Origin: Paenibacillus algicola | GTDB lineage: Bacteria > Bacillota > Bacilli > Paenibacillales > Paenibacillaceae | Length of the DNA: 64,000 nt | Assembly (NCBI RefSeq): GCF_005577435.1 | Contig: NZ_CP040396.1 | Span: 2,104,501 to 2,168,500 of the forward strand | Reading direction: 5' to 3' | In this document: one piece after another, positions 49,380 to 57,966 of the stretch | Numbering within the stretch: the stretch's first letter is position 1 | Layout of the letters: the number at the start of each line of letters is the position of its first letter | Translations under genes and position numbers: made by a program | The notes under the pieces: generated by a model | Database searches by the model: none | What the model saw: the letters and a program-made list of their open reading frames with translations, nothing else | Told to the model about the DNA's origin: nothing

Positions 49380-49924
49380 ATACCGTTCAGCCGATCCGGG
49401 ATATGGACTTGCTTCAAGACATTTTAGACTATCTGGAGAGCTCTAGCTATCGGAACTTTATTATGTTCCTTATTGGGATCGATACAGGATTACGTATCGG
49501 CGATATTTTAAGGCTTCGGGTCAGAGATGTAATGGGAACGCACATTTCAATCCGAGAGAAGAAAACTCGAAAGCAGAAACGGATATTGATTACCGGCACT
49601 CTCAAGAAAAAGCTTATGCCCTACATAGAAGGCAAGGCGTCTAATGAGTTTCTGATTAAGAGTCGAGAAGGGTTGAACCGGCCCATAACCCGAGAAATGG
49701 CATACAAGATTATTCGTGCAGTAGCAGAAGAGTTTGGGCTCATGGAAATTGCATGCCATAGTTTACGGAAGACATTCGGATATATCTTCTATAATCAGAC
49801 GACAAACAAGGACATTGCCTTGCTGATGAGGTACTACAATCATTCATCCCCACAAGAAACACTTCGATATATTGGGATGGAGCAAGACAGCATGGACATG
49901 GCTTTGAAACGTCACCGCAGATAG
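49376..49924 (+). CDS. Second tyrosine recombinase, minimal catalytic type
   Basis: A 182-residue protein that is mostly a catalytic domain: Arg in DTGLRIGDILRLR, HSLRKTFGY for the His-x-x-Arg pair, MRYYNHSS for the next His, and the tyrosine in ETLRYIGM. It lacks a core-binding domain. Short XerD-like recombinases stand just before the packaging genes in many Bacillota phages. Unlike the integrase at 40200 it runs with the late genes. The role is unknown; resolution of genome multimers is one possibility. Confidence 0.82.
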   Translation: MNTVQPIRDMDLLQDILDYLESSSYRNFIMFLIGIDTGLRIGDILRLRVRDVMGTHISIREKKTRKQKRILITGTLKKKLMPYIEGKASNEFLIKSREGLNRPITREMAYKIIRAVAEEFGLMEIACHSLRKTFGYIFYNQTTNKDIALLMRYYNHSSPQETLRYIGMEQDSMDMALKRHRR

Positions 49925-49974
49925 TCAATTCCACATATCTGGTATAGGTGTAACTCGTTTAAGAAAACCAGAAC

Positions 49975-50055
49975 AAACTCAGGCAGTAACAGGCCTGAAC
50001 TACATTTACTGAGTTTAACAAAACAATGTCTATGAGTAATTCATTTAGTGAATTA
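49975..50055 (+). other. Three hairpins upstream of the HNH gene
   Basis: AAACTCAG (49975-49982) pairs with CTGAGTTT (50009-50016). TCAGGC (49979-49984) pairs with GCCTGA (49993-49998) and competes for the same TCAG. TAATTCA (50037-50043) pairs with TGAATTA (50049-50055). This looks like a structured leader or protein-binding site before the HNH gene. Confidence 0.4.
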
Positions 50056-50081
50056 TGTAATCTAAAAGAAGGTGGTTTTCA

Positions 50082-50441
50082 GTGAATTCAGCTCCGAAAC
50101 GACCGTGCAAAAAGCCTGGATGTAATGAGTTAACCCGAACAGGTTATTGCGCTGATCATGCATTTTTGGAAAGAAGATACGACCAGTACAGGGAGACAGC
50201 TGCTAAGCGTGGATATGGACATCGTTGGCGTTTAGCTCGAGAAGGCTTTCTTAAGGCTAACCCGTTATGTGTGATGTGTCATAAGGCCGGATGTGTTACA
50301 GCTGCAAAGGTCGTGGATCACATCAAGCCACATAAAAGAAACATGCACTTATTTTGGGATCGACTAAACTGGCAGGCATTATGTAAAGCATGCCATGATT
50401 CGAAAACAGTTCGAGAAGATGGTGGTTTTGGTAAAAAATAA
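50082..50441 (+). CDS. HNH endonuclease of the packaging module
   Basis: A 119-residue HNH nuclease. CVMCHKAGCVTAAKVVDHIK (in 20) holds the first Cys pair and the catalytic DH, and the next block LNWQALCKACHDSKT holds the N-type residue, second Cys pair and final His. An extra N-terminal Cys/His finger (CKKPGCNE, YCADH) is present. HNH proteins beside terminase assist DNA cutting during packaging in HK97-like phages. It starts with GTG 50082 behind GAAGGTGG. An accessory cassette separates it from terminase. Confidence 0.88.
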   Translation: MNSAPKRPCKKPGCNELTRTGYCADHAFLERRYDQYRETAAKRGYGHRWRLAREGFLKANPLCVMCHKAGCVTAAKVVDHIKPHKRNMHLFWDRLNWQALCKACHDSKTVREDGGFGKK

Positions 50442-50482
50442 AATTCATGCTTAATTTTTTGGGTAATTTGAATTAGCTACTA

Positions 50483-50510
50483 TTGATTGGGAAAATGTAA
50501 ATGTTATAAT
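50483..50510 (+). promoter_or_regulatory. Promoter of the STAS/ATPase-PIN cassette
   Basis: TTGATT (50483-50488), 16-base spacer and consensus TATAAT (50505-50510), 31 bases before the first gene. It indicates that the cassette is expressed independently of the phage late promoter. Confidence 0.65.
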
Positions 50511-50541
50511 CTTCTTAGTCTAGGCTTAGGGGGATGAACTA

Positions 50542-51426
50542 TTGCAAGTACTCCACGTTCCTACTGTAAATGAAGACGAACGCTCATACGAAAACTTATT
50601 TCATTTATGGCGTCAGTTTCTACACTTTAACTCAGACATCATTTTTGACTTTTCTCGGTGCTCCTTTTTGAGGCAAAATGGAGTAGCTTTCCTTGGTGGT
50701 TTAATTCGACTTATAACAAGTAAAGGTTATAAAGTAGAACTTAAACTGGATACTTTAAAGAATAGTGTGAGAACTAATCTTGAACAAAATGGATTTATGT
50801 ATCAATTTGATCTAGTCGAACAGCCTCCTTGGAGAGGTAACTCAGTACCTTACCGTGAGGATCGATCAGAGTCTGAACAATCTTATCTAAGATATTTAAA
50901 TGATGAGTGGCTTGGACGTGGGTGGATAAATATCAGTCCTGCATTAAGGAATTTAATTGTAGGGAATGTATGGGAAATATACATTAACTCCTTTGACCAT
51001 GGTCATTCACCAGTTGGATTAATTACATGCGGGCAGAATTACCCTTCATTTTTAGAATTAAAACTAACCTTAGTGGACTTTGGAGAAGGAATTCCAAATT
51101 CAGTGAGAAATTTTATGAATAACCAAGATATTGATGCTTCTGATGCAATGGAGTGGGCTTTTAAACGAGGAAATACAACGAAAATAGGTGAGGGTCTCGC
51201 ACCTAGAGGGCTTGGCCTAGACCTTTTAAAAAGCTTTGTAAAAATGAATAAAGGTGAGTTAGAAATTTTTAGTCACGAGGGTTATACTTATATAAGTGAA
51301 GATAAAGAAATACATGAAAAAGTTAATTCTTTTTATGGTGGGACACTCGTAAATATTACATTGAAGACAGATGAAAAATATTACTGTTTGGCTTCAGAGG
51401 TTGAGGATGACTCACTATTTTTTTAG
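50542..51426 (+). CDS. STAS-like plus GHKL (HATPase) regulator-like protein
   Basis: A 294-residue two-part protein. Residues ~1-95 look like a STAS fold (SDIIFDFSRCSFLRQNGVAF, in 20). Residues ~125-285 carry the GHKL ATP site: N box NVWEIYINSFDHG (Glu145, Asn149), G1 DFGEGIP (179-185) and G2 RGLGLDLLK (222-230). No histidine-phosphorylation helix or sensor is seen, so it is not an ordinary kinase; it resembles an RsbW/SpoIIAB-like switch fused to its antagonist. It starts with TTG 50542 behind AGGGGG. AT-rich unlike its neighbours. First gene of a three-gene cassette. Confidence 0.78.
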   Translation: MQVLHVPTVNEDERSYENLFHLWRQFLHFNSDIIFDFSRCSFLRQNGVAFLGGLIRLITSKGYKVELKLDTLKNSVRTNLEQNGFMYQFDLVEQPPWRGNSVPYREDRSESEQSYLRYLNDEWLGRGWINISPALRNLIVGNVWEIYINSFDHGHSPVGLITCGQNYPSFLELKLTLVDFGEGIPNSVRNFMNNQDIDASDAMEWAFKRGNTTKIGEGLAPRGLGLDLLKSFVKMNKGELEIFSHEGYTYISEDKEIHEKVNSFYGGTLVNITLKTDEKYYCLASEVEDDSLFF

Positions 51427-51435
51427 GAGGTTAAC

Positions 51436-51792
51436 ATGGAAATTAAAATCCAAAATATCGTCGGGGACAATTGTATTACTCGAGAAGACGGACAAAAAGT
51501 TTATGAATTGATATTCCCTCTCTTACAGAGAAAAGATGTAGTTACTTTGGATTTTAATAATATTGGGGTTTTTACTTCCCCATTTTTAAATTCTGCAATC
51601 GGACCCTTATTCAAAGACTTCAGCAGAGAAGAACTCAGGGAGCAATTGTTGTTCGTTAATATTAATTCAGTTGGTAAATCTTTAATGAAAATTGTTATTG
51701 AAAATTCTTCAAGGTATTATTCTGATGAAAAATTCCGGAAGGTTCATGACGATATTCTTAGTGAAAATGAGGATGACGGGGAGGAGAATTAA
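51436..51792 (+). CDS. STAS-like DUF4325 protein
   Basis: A 118-residue protein matching the DUF4325 pattern: VVTLDFNNIGVFTSPFLNSA (in 20), where the Ser or Thr before PF sits where anti-anti-sigma factors are phosphorylated. An acidic tail follows. In this cassette it is the natural partner of the upstream GHKL protein and may be phosphorylated by it. AGGAGG is upstream of ATG 51436, 9 bases after the first gene. Its stop overlaps the next start (TAATG), so translation is coupled. Confidence 0.78.
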   Translation: MEIKIQNIVGDNCITREDGQKVYELIFPLLQRKDVVTLDFNNIGVFTSPFLNSAIGPLFKDFSREELREQLLFVNINSVGKSLMKIVIENSSRYYSDEKFRKVHDDILSENEDDGEEN

Positions 51793-52409
51793 TGTCAACT
51801 AATTACATAATCGAGTCGGATGTTATTGATATAAGAGCTGATCAACCTAAGCCTGAAGATATCTTTTTAGTTGACACTAACGTGTGGTATTGGCTCACTT
51901 ATTCTAGAGCAAGTATTGCACCATCACCTCCATTGAATCATCAAACAACTCATTATCCTAGTTACATTGCAAAGGCAATTGGTGCTGGTTCGAAATTGTT
52001 ATGGAGTGGTCTGTCACTATCAGAGTTAGCTCATATTATTGAGAAAACTGAACGTGAAATATTTAGTAGAACCATAAAACCTAAAGTTTATCGACACAAT
52101 CATATCAATGAAAGAGCAAATGTAATCAGTGAAATTGAATCTGTATGGGGTCAAGTGAAAAGTATGGCTCTCCCCTTAGAAAATTTAGCCATCGACAATT
52201 ACAGTACAGATGAGGCATTAAAAAGACTATCCCTCTCCAAGCTTGATGGTTACGATGCTTTTATTATTAATTCCTTGCTTTCGCAAGATATGGTAAAGGT
52301 AATTACTGACGATGGTGATTATACTAGTGTCCCAGGTTTACAAGTCTACACTGCAAATGATAATGTTATACGTTCATCTACTGCTCAGGGAAAGGTATTA
52401 GCAAGATAG
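51792..52409 (+). CDS. PIN-domain nuclease-like protein
   Basis: A 205-residue protein with the PIN acidic residues: Asp28 in LVDTNVWYW, Glu79 in SLSELAHIIE, Asp152 and Asp155 in LDGYDAFIIN, and Asp173/Asp176 in ITDDGDYTSV. PIN proteins cut RNA using Mg or Mn. It is longer than VapC toxins, with a middle helical insert, and no VapB-type antitoxin is beside it. As the last gene of the STAS/GHKL cassette it is the likely effector. ATG 51792 overlaps the upstream stop. AT-rich. Confidence 0.85.
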   Translation: MSTNYIIESDVIDIRADQPKPEDIFLVDTNVWYWLTYSRASIAPSPPLNHQTTHYPSYIAKAIGAGSKLLWSGLSLSELAHIIEKTEREIFSRTIKPKVYRHNHINERANVISEIESVWGQVKSMALPLENLAIDNYSTDEALKRLSLSKLDGYDAFIINSLLSQDMVKVITDDGDYTSVPGLQVYTANDNVIRSSTAQGKVLAR

Positions 52410-52423
52410 TGATTCATTTTTTT

Positions 52424-52450
52424 AAACGTCTCAGATCGAGACGTTTTTTT
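52424..52450 (+). terminator. Terminator closing the cassette
   Basis: A perfect 9-bp stem AAACGTCTC/GAGACGTTT with a 5-base loop, continuing into TTTTTTTG. It separates the cassette from the terminase genes. Confidence 0.92.
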
Positions 52451-52540
52451 GTTACCCCCGGGACTAGGGAATACTAGGCTGCAATTATATAGACCGCGGC
52501 CCCCTCAAATGTAAAAAAAAGTCCCCGTGAATGAATCGGG
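52451..52540 (+). other. Candidate cos-type packaging region
   Basis: This short noncoding stretch before terminase holds CCCGGG, ACCGCGGCCCCC and a run of A residues. GC-rich clusters next to the small terminase gene are typical of cohesive-end sites. The cut site cannot be fixed from sequence alone. Confidence 0.25.
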
Positions 52541-52559
52541 AAAAAAGGAGGTTTTAGAA

Positions 52560-53045
52560 GTGGCAAATCCTGTAATAAAATTCGATCATATGCGAGTTGG
52601 CAAAAAAGGCGGCGGTAAAAATTGGACAAAAAAGGAAGTCGAAGCCCGGGAGGAAGCATCCAAGAAATTCGAGCGAAAGAAAAAGCTCAAGCTTCGGATT
52701 CCTGAGTGGCTGGATGACTCGTCTCGTAAGATTTGGCGGAAGACGGTTAAGGACATGGAAGAGTTCGGCGTTCTGGATAAGGTGGACGAGGATGTCTTAG
52801 CTATTTATTGCGATGCCGTATCCAAGGTCCAAGAGTCTAGCCGGCTTATTGACGAACATGGATTTACCGAAACGAACAAATCCGGGGTGCAGGTCCCGAA
52901 TGCATATGTACAAATGTCCCAGCGTTATTCTGATATCGCCTTAAGATTTTCCAACAAGCTTGGACTGAACGCAGAATCTCGCGCACGACTCGCCAAGCGT
53001 CAGGCGGATGCGGAAATAGACCCAGATGCAGAGCTCTTCGATTAA
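52560..53045 (+). CDS. terS: Terminase small subunit, P27 family
   Basis: A 161-residue DNA-recognition subunit of the packaging motor. A Lys/Glu-rich N terminus is followed by RIPEWLDDSSRKIWRKTVKD (in 20) and VQVPNAYVQMSQRYSDIALR, typical P27-family blocks. The start at GTG 52560 follows AAAAGGAGG; an earlier GTG at 52527 lacks such a site. The C terminus overlaps the large subunit by 20 bases. It should bind the cos or pac site nearby. Confidence 0.88.
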   Translation: MANPVIKFDHMRVGKKGGGKNWTKKEVEAREEASKKFERKKKLKLRIPEWLDDSSRKIWRKTVKDMEEFGVLDKVDEDVLAIYCDAVSKVQESSRLIDEHGFTETNKSGVQVPNAYVQMSQRYSDIALRFSNKLGLNAESRARLAKRQADAEIDPDAELFD

Positions 53046-54819
53046 TTGGACGGACCTTCACCCCACGACCCGGTACGCTGCCGAAATCGTGATGGGGATC
53101 CGGCCAAGCTGTGAAATGGAACGCCTTGCCTGTCAGCGTCATCTCAATGACCTGCAGCGTCAGGCTACGCCAAATTTTCCGTATGTGTTCGATGAAGGTC
53201 GGGCCGATCGTGTCTTTGAGTGGTTCGAGCGCTGCTGCCGCCATGTGCGCGGCGTGTTCAGTGGACAACTGATTGAGTTGCTGCCTTTTCAAAAGTTTGA
53301 CATGGGCGAGGTGTACGGCTGGGTACATATGGAAACTGGACAGCGTCGGTACCGAAAGGCACTTCATCTACGGGCAAGAGGTAACGTTAAGTCAACGGAG
53401 ATGAGTGGATTAGCCCTATATGGAATGTGCGCAGACTGCATCTATCCGCCGGGGCAACCGGAACTTAGGAAGTACGAACACAGCCCCGAGGTAGATTGTG
53501 CGGCGGTCGATAAAGGACAAGCGAAGCGTGTATGGGGCGATGCGAGGGAAATGGGAATGAATAGCCCTGCGATTTCAAAACGCCTTCGTATTCGAAGGGG
53601 ATACATCGAGCACACGACTCGAGGCGGGCTGCTCAAGCCACTGAGTCGGGATACCAAGAACAAGGATTCCGGCGCGCCTTGTTTAGTCGTCATTGATGAA
53701 TACCATGCCCATCCGACATCCGAGATCGTAGATGTCTCCTATTCTGGATTTGGCAAGCGCCTGCAGTCGCTGATGCAGATTATCAGCACCGCCGGTAAGG
53801 ACGCCGAAAACAGCCCTTGTAAGAAGGAATACGATTTCCTCTGCAAGATGCTTCGCGGTCAAGTGCCGATGCAGGAAACGTACTGTGCTATAATTCGTGA
53901 ACTAGACCAAGGAGATGACCCTCATGATCCAAAGAATTGGGTCAAGTCGAACCCCGTTCTGCAGGAAGACAATGCATACGCCCAGGAGTTGCGCCGCCAG
54001 ATTCAAACCGAGCATGATGAAGCATTTGGCTCCGGAAACCCTGATAAAATCCGGGAATGGCTGACCAAACGTGTAAACCAATGGCAGAAGGACAGCGAGA
54101 ATAAGTACATGTCCACAATCCACATGAACAAATGGAAGTCCCTTGCGGTACCGCGAGCGGACTTTTTGGTGTTGGTAAAAGGTTATGAGACATGGAGCGG
54201 GCTGGATTTATCGAAAACAACAGATTTGACGGCTGTTGGTTACGTCTTCCGCTTGCCGGAAGGGCGATTCGCTGTCACCGCCCATGGCTTTATGCCTTCG
54301 GATCGAGCGACGCAGCATGAGCACAGCGACCGAGTGCCGTATCGTCAATGGCAGGAAGAAGGTTGGTGTACGTTAACGCCGGGTGAAGTGGTCGATTACA
54401 GCTTCATCCAGTCCTTCATGCAGCAGATGGAGCGGGAGCAGGAGTGGTTCATGAAGGAAGTATGTTACGACCCCTACAATGCGACTCATTTCACACAGGA
54501 GCTGGAAAAGCAAGGGTATGAGCGGGTAGAGATCCGCCAAGGTGTGCAGACGCTATCCGAGCCGACCAAGTTTTTTCGTGAGTTGGTCCTGAAAGGATTA
54601 ATCGTGCACGACGGTAGCCCAGTCTTAACTTGGTGTTTATCGAATGCCGTGGAGTTCACCGACAACAATGGAAATATCAAGCTCAGTAAGAAGCATAAGG
54701 ACGACAGCCAGCGCATTGACCTGATCGCGGCGATCATTAACGCGATGGTTCGCGCCATGGTCGGCGACGGCCGTGTTGATCTGAACGCCCATATCATGGG
54801 CGACGACTTCTCGTTCTAA
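53026..54819 (+). CDS. terL: Terminase large subunit
   Basis: ATPase and nuclease that fills the head, 597 residues. The ATPase part has LHLRARGNVKSTEMSGLALY (in 20), an atypical Walker A with RGNVKS, and PCLVVIDEYHAHPT as Walker B. The nuclease part has SGLDLSKTTDLTAVGYV, CYDPYNAT and DLIAAIINA, holding the three acidic metal ligands. This is the Terminase_1/HK97-like type. It starts at ATG 53026 within the small-subunit gene. Confidence 0.94.
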   Translation: MQSSSINWTDLHPTTRYAAEIVMGIRPSCEMERLACQRHLNDLQRQATPNFPYVFDEGRADRVFEWFERCCRHVRGVFSGQLIELLPFQKFDMGEVYGWVHMETGQRRYRKALHLRARGNVKSTEMSGLALYGMCADCIYPPGQPELRKYEHSPEVDCAAVDKGQAKRVWGDAREMGMNSPAISKRLRIRRGYIEHTTRGGLLKPLSRDTKNKDSGAPCLVVIDEYHAHPTSEIVDVSYSGFGKRLQSLMQIISTAGKDAENSPCKKEYDFLCKMLRGQVPMQETYCAIIRELDQGDDPHDPKNWVKSNPVLQEDNAYAQELRRQIQTEHDEAFGSGNPDKIREWLTKRVNQWQKDSENKYMSTIHMNKWKSLAVPRADFLVLVKGYETWSGLDLSKTTDLTAVGYVFRLPEGRFAVTAHGFMPSDRATQHEHSDRVPYRQWQEEGWCTLTPGEVVDYSFIQSFMQQMEREQEWFMKEVCYDPYNATHFTQELEKQGYERVEIRQGVQTLSEPTKFFRELVLKGLIVHDGSPVLTWCLSNAVEFTDNNGNIKLSKKHKDDSQRIDLIAAIINAMVRAMVGDGRVDLNAHIMGDDFSF

Positions 54820-54840
54820 CGGAAGGGAGTGATAATACCA

Positions 54841-56115
54841 ATGCGAAAAGGCGTCTTCCGGCGCTGGCGGGAACGGCGGTCCAGTGATGATTCGCTGCTG
54901 AATCCAAAACAGTGGCTGCTGGATCTATTCGGTGTCTCCAACACATCCAGCGGGGAAAGGATCACGAACGATAAGGCGCTGCTGAACAGCAACGTGTACA
55001 CCTGCGCCTCCATTTTAGGCGGGGACATCGGCAAGCTGCCGCTGCAGGTGTTCAAGCGCCGAGGCAACGGGATTGAAAAGGATAGCTCCCATCCGGTATC
55101 ACGATTATTGGGCGTCCGATCGAACCCGTATATGAGCGCCTATATCTTCAAAGAGCTGATGCAAGTTCATGTCACGGTCTGGGGTAATGGGTACGCCAAT
55201 ATCGAATGGGAAACCAGCGGACCGAATAACGGCCGACCAAAAGCGCTGTGGCCACTCGATCCATCGAAGACGGATGTGCAGGTGGATAACGTCACCGGAG
55301 AAATATGGTACGTGACCACGCTTCCGAACAGGGAGATGCGAAAGATTAAGCACAGCGACGTCCTTCACTTCAAGGCCATCAGCAAAAGTGGCCTGAAGGG
55401 CATCACGCCGATATCTGTCATTCGTGAAGAGCTAGGGGTTCAGCAGGCTCAGCGGAAATTTCTCGGCTCGTTTTATTCGAACGGAACGGCCACACGGGGC
55501 ATACTCAAGCTGCCGGCTGGGACAACCTTGGACAAGCCAGCCAAGGATAAGGCCCGGGATGAGTGGCAAAAGGCAAATTCGGGGCTCAACAACGCGCACC
55601 GGATCGCCATCCTGGATGCCGGTATGGAGTATCAGAACTTAGGGATGCCGCTCAACGATGCCCAGTTCATCGAAACTAGCAAATTCGGCATCGCAGAAGT
55701 GGCCAAGATTTACAAAGTGCCCGGGTACAAGCTCGGCCTGACCGACGTGAAGTTCTCCAACATGGAAAACCAATCCTTGGAATACGTGAAAAGTACGCTG
55801 CAGCCGATCATGACGAACTGGGAACAGGAATGTGACTACAAGCTGTTCACGGAAGCGGAGCGCAGTAAATTTTACACGAAATTTAATGCAACCGGGGAGC
55901 TGCGGGGCGATAGCGCTAGCCGGGCTGCGTACTACAAAGAAATGATCGCAATGGGTGTGTACACGATTAACGAAGTGCGCGAACTGGAGGAGCGGGACAA
56001 CATCGGAGAGATGGGAGACCGTCACTTTGTAAGCTTGAACTATGTCAGCCTGGAGAAGATGGATCAGTATCAATCGCTGAAAGCCGGTCTCAAAACCGAG
56101 AAAGGAGGTGAATAG
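54841..56115 (+). CDS. HK97-type portal protein
   Basis: A 424-residue portal subunit forming the ring through which DNA enters. Typical blocks are VYTCASILGGDIGKLPLQVF (in 20), HPVSRLL, LMQVHVTVWGNGYANIEW and ILDAGMEYQNLGM, and a C-terminal helix region. The start at ATG 54841 follows AAGGGAG; GTG 54829 overlaps that site. Its stop abuts the protease start. Confidence 0.95.
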   Translation: MRKGVFRRWRERRSSDDSLLNPKQWLLDLFGVSNTSSGERITNDKALLNSNVYTCASILGGDIGKLPLQVFKRRGNGIEKDSSHPVSRLLGVRSNPYMSAYIFKELMQVHVTVWGNGYANIEWETSGPNNGRPKALWPLDPSKTDVQVDNVTGEIWYVTTLPNREMRKIKHSDVLHFKAISKSGLKGITPISVIREELGVQQAQRKFLGSFYSNGTATRGILKLPAGTTLDKPAKDKARDEWQKANSGLNNAHRIAILDAGMEYQNLGMPLNDAQFIETSKFGIAEVAKIYKVPGYKLGLTDVKFSNMENQSLEYVKSTLQPIMTNWEQECDYKLFTEAERSKFYTKFNATGELRGDSASRAAYYKEMIAMGVYTINEVRELEERDNIGEMGDRHFVSLNYVSLEKMDQYQSLKAGLKTEKGGE

Positions 56116-56718
56116 ATGGATGACCTGGTAAAACGTTATATGCCTGTAGAGACGATTGAAATTCGTGGCACAGAAAATGAAGGAGGTTCCACGACTCGAA
56201 CGATCGGCGGTTACGTCGTCAAGTTCAATCAACGGAGTCACCTGATTTGGGGCGAATTTTATGAGCGTGTAGCCAAAGGGGCGTTCGCGCGCAGCCTGCA
56301 AGAAAACACAATCAAGGCTTTCTGGAATCATCGCAGTGACTTTGTACTTGGGTCAACTAAGAATGGGACTTTACGACTTTCGGAAGATGATATAGGTTTA
56401 GCCTTCGAACTGGATCTTCCCAATAATACATGGGGCAACGACGCCTATGAATCTATTCAGCGCGGAGATGTCGACGGAGTAAGCTTCGGCTTCTATGTAC
56501 GAAGTGATTCATGGCAATATCTAAAAGATGAAGATGTGTACGAGCGGACGCTGTTGGATGTGAACCTCTTTGAAGTTTCCCCAACACCGTTTGCAGCCTA
56601 TCCAGACAGTGAAGTCAATCAGCGAAGTCTTGAGCAACTGGGCATTACAACGAAAGAACAGCGAAAGCATGAAAAAGAAAAAATCTTGTTGGAAATAGAC
56701 TTGTTGGCCATCGGCTGA
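56116..56718 (+). CDS. HK97-family prohead protease
   Basis: A 200-residue serine protease that matures the capsid. The core has IGGYVVKFNQRS, FYERVAKGAFARSL, FWNHRSDFVLGSTKNGTLRL (in 20), with the catalytic His in NHRS, and GDVDGVSFGFYV with the catalytic Ser. AAAGGAGG is directly before ATG 56116. It lies between portal and capsid, the standard order. Confidence 0.94.
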   Translation: MDDLVKRYMPVETIEIRGTENEGGSTTRTIGGYVVKFNQRSHLIWGEFYERVAKGAFARSLQENTIKAFWNHRSDFVLGSTKNGTLRLSEDDIGLAFELDLPNNTWGNDAYESIQRGDVDGVSFGFYVRSDSWQYLKDEDVYERTLLDVNLFEVSPTPFAAYPDSEVNQRSLEQLGITTKEQRKHEKEKILLEIDLLAIG

Positions 56719-56760
56719 CGGGTCTTTTTATATCCAAAATTCACTAATTGGAGGTTCACC

Positions 56761-57927
56761 ATGGACGAAAAAGAACGCGAATTGCGTCAAAGGCTGGCGC
56801 AGAAGTTGGAAGAAGCAAGGAACCTTGCAGGCGAAGGGAAGCTCGACGAAGCGAGAGCGGTAAAGGATGCCGCGCAGGCACTTCGAAGCCAGATCGATCT
56901 GCTGTCCGAGATCCGAGAGACCGACACTCCAGGAGTGACAACGCCGGTTATCGAGCCGGAAACGCGGACGGATAATCCGGACAAGGCTGCCCAGTACAGA
57001 AGCGCCTTCCTGAAAACGCTTCGGAATAGACCACTCAATGCAGAAGAACGCACACTGATCGAGGAAAGCACAATCGAAGAAACGCGCGCTATGCAGGGCA
57101 GCGTTGAAGAGGATGGCGGCCTGCTCGTCCCTCAAGACATCGACACGACGGTTCGTGAGCTGAAGCGGCAATACATTTCCCTTGAATCTTACGTGACGGT
57201 CGAGCCAGTTTCCTCGCGCAGCGGCTCCCGCGTCATTGAGAAGAATGCGGATGTTACACCTTTTGTCGAGATGACGGAGCTGACCGATCTCGATGATATG
57301 GACAATCCGAAGTTTTCGCCAGTGAAGTTTGATATCAAGGATCGCGGCGGCATCATGCCGATCAGTAACAGCCTTCTCCATGATACGGATCAAAACCTGA
57401 TGGCTTACATTTCGAAATGGATTGCCAAAAAATCCGTCGTTACGCGAAATAAATTGATTCTGGAATTGCTGAACACGAAAATGAAGGTGCAACTGAACGG
57501 GCTGGATGATATTAAAAAGATTTTGAATGTGGACCTGGACCCGAGCATGAGCCTAGGCGCGATCATCCTGACGAATCAGGACGGCTTCCACTGGCTCGAC
57601 ACTCAAAAGGATAGCGACGGCCGAGACTTGCTGCAGCCAAACCCACAGAATCCGACCCAGAAGATGTATAAAGGTAAGCCGATTGTCGTTCTGGCTAACC
57701 GTTGGCTGCCTACCACAGGCACAACGACCAAGCTTGCACCGATGATTATCGGGGATCTCAAAGAAGCCGTCGTCCTGTTCGATAGGCAGCAGTATTCGAT
57801 CGCTTCCACAAATGTCGGCGGTAAGTCGTTTGCCCGGAATTCGACGGATGTTCGAGCCATCGAGCGGGAGGACGTAAGGGCGTTTGATTTGGATGCCGTT
57901 GTGTACGGACAGATCACCATCAATTAA
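56761..57927 (+). CDS. HK97-fold major capsid protein
   Basis: A 388-residue capsid protein. The first ~95 residues are a charged coiled coil (RELRQRLAQKLEEARNLAGE in 20), the delta or scaffold domain probably removed by the protease. The HK97 fold follows: EDGGLLVPQDIDTTVRELKR (in 20), GGIMPISNSLLHD and a C-terminal A-domain (LAPMIIGDLKEAVVLFDRQQ). GGAGG precedes ATG 56761. It ends before a 6-bp GGGGGC/GCCCCC hairpin. Confidence 0.95.
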   Translation: MDEKERELRQRLAQKLEEARNLAGEGKLDEARAVKDAAQALRSQIDLLSEIRETDTPGVTTPVIEPETRTDNPDKAAQYRSAFLKTLRNRPLNAEERTLIEESTIEETRAMQGSVEEDGGLLVPQDIDTTVRELKRQYISLESYVTVEPVSSRSGSRVIEKNADVTPFVEMTELTDLDDMDNPKFSPVKFDIKDRGGIMPISNSLLHDTDQNLMAYISKWIAKKSVVTRNKLILELLNTKMKVQLNGLDDIKKILNVDLDPSMSLGAIILTNQDGFHWLDTQKDSDGRDLLQPNPQNPTQKMYKGKPIVVLANRWLPTTGTTTKLAPMIIGDLKEAVVLFDRQQYSIASTNVGGKSFARNSTDVRAIEREDVRAFDLDAVVYGQITIN

Positions 57928-57933
57928 CAGTGA

Positions 57934-57950
57934 GGGGGCTTCATGCCCCC
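57934..57950 (+). other. Hairpin after the capsid gene
   Basis: GGGGGC-TTCAT-GCCCCC, perfect 6-bp GC stem without T-run, between capsid and the collagen-like gene. It may stabilise the abundant capsid mRNA or cause partial termination. Confidence 0.4.
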
Positions 57951-57966
57951 GATTGGAGGTATTGGG

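Noticed and set aside
52451..52526. Definite cos site
   Set aside because: Position and GC-rich clusters fit, but without the phage ends or terminase data the nick positions cannot be assigned, so it is listed only as a low-confidence candidate.
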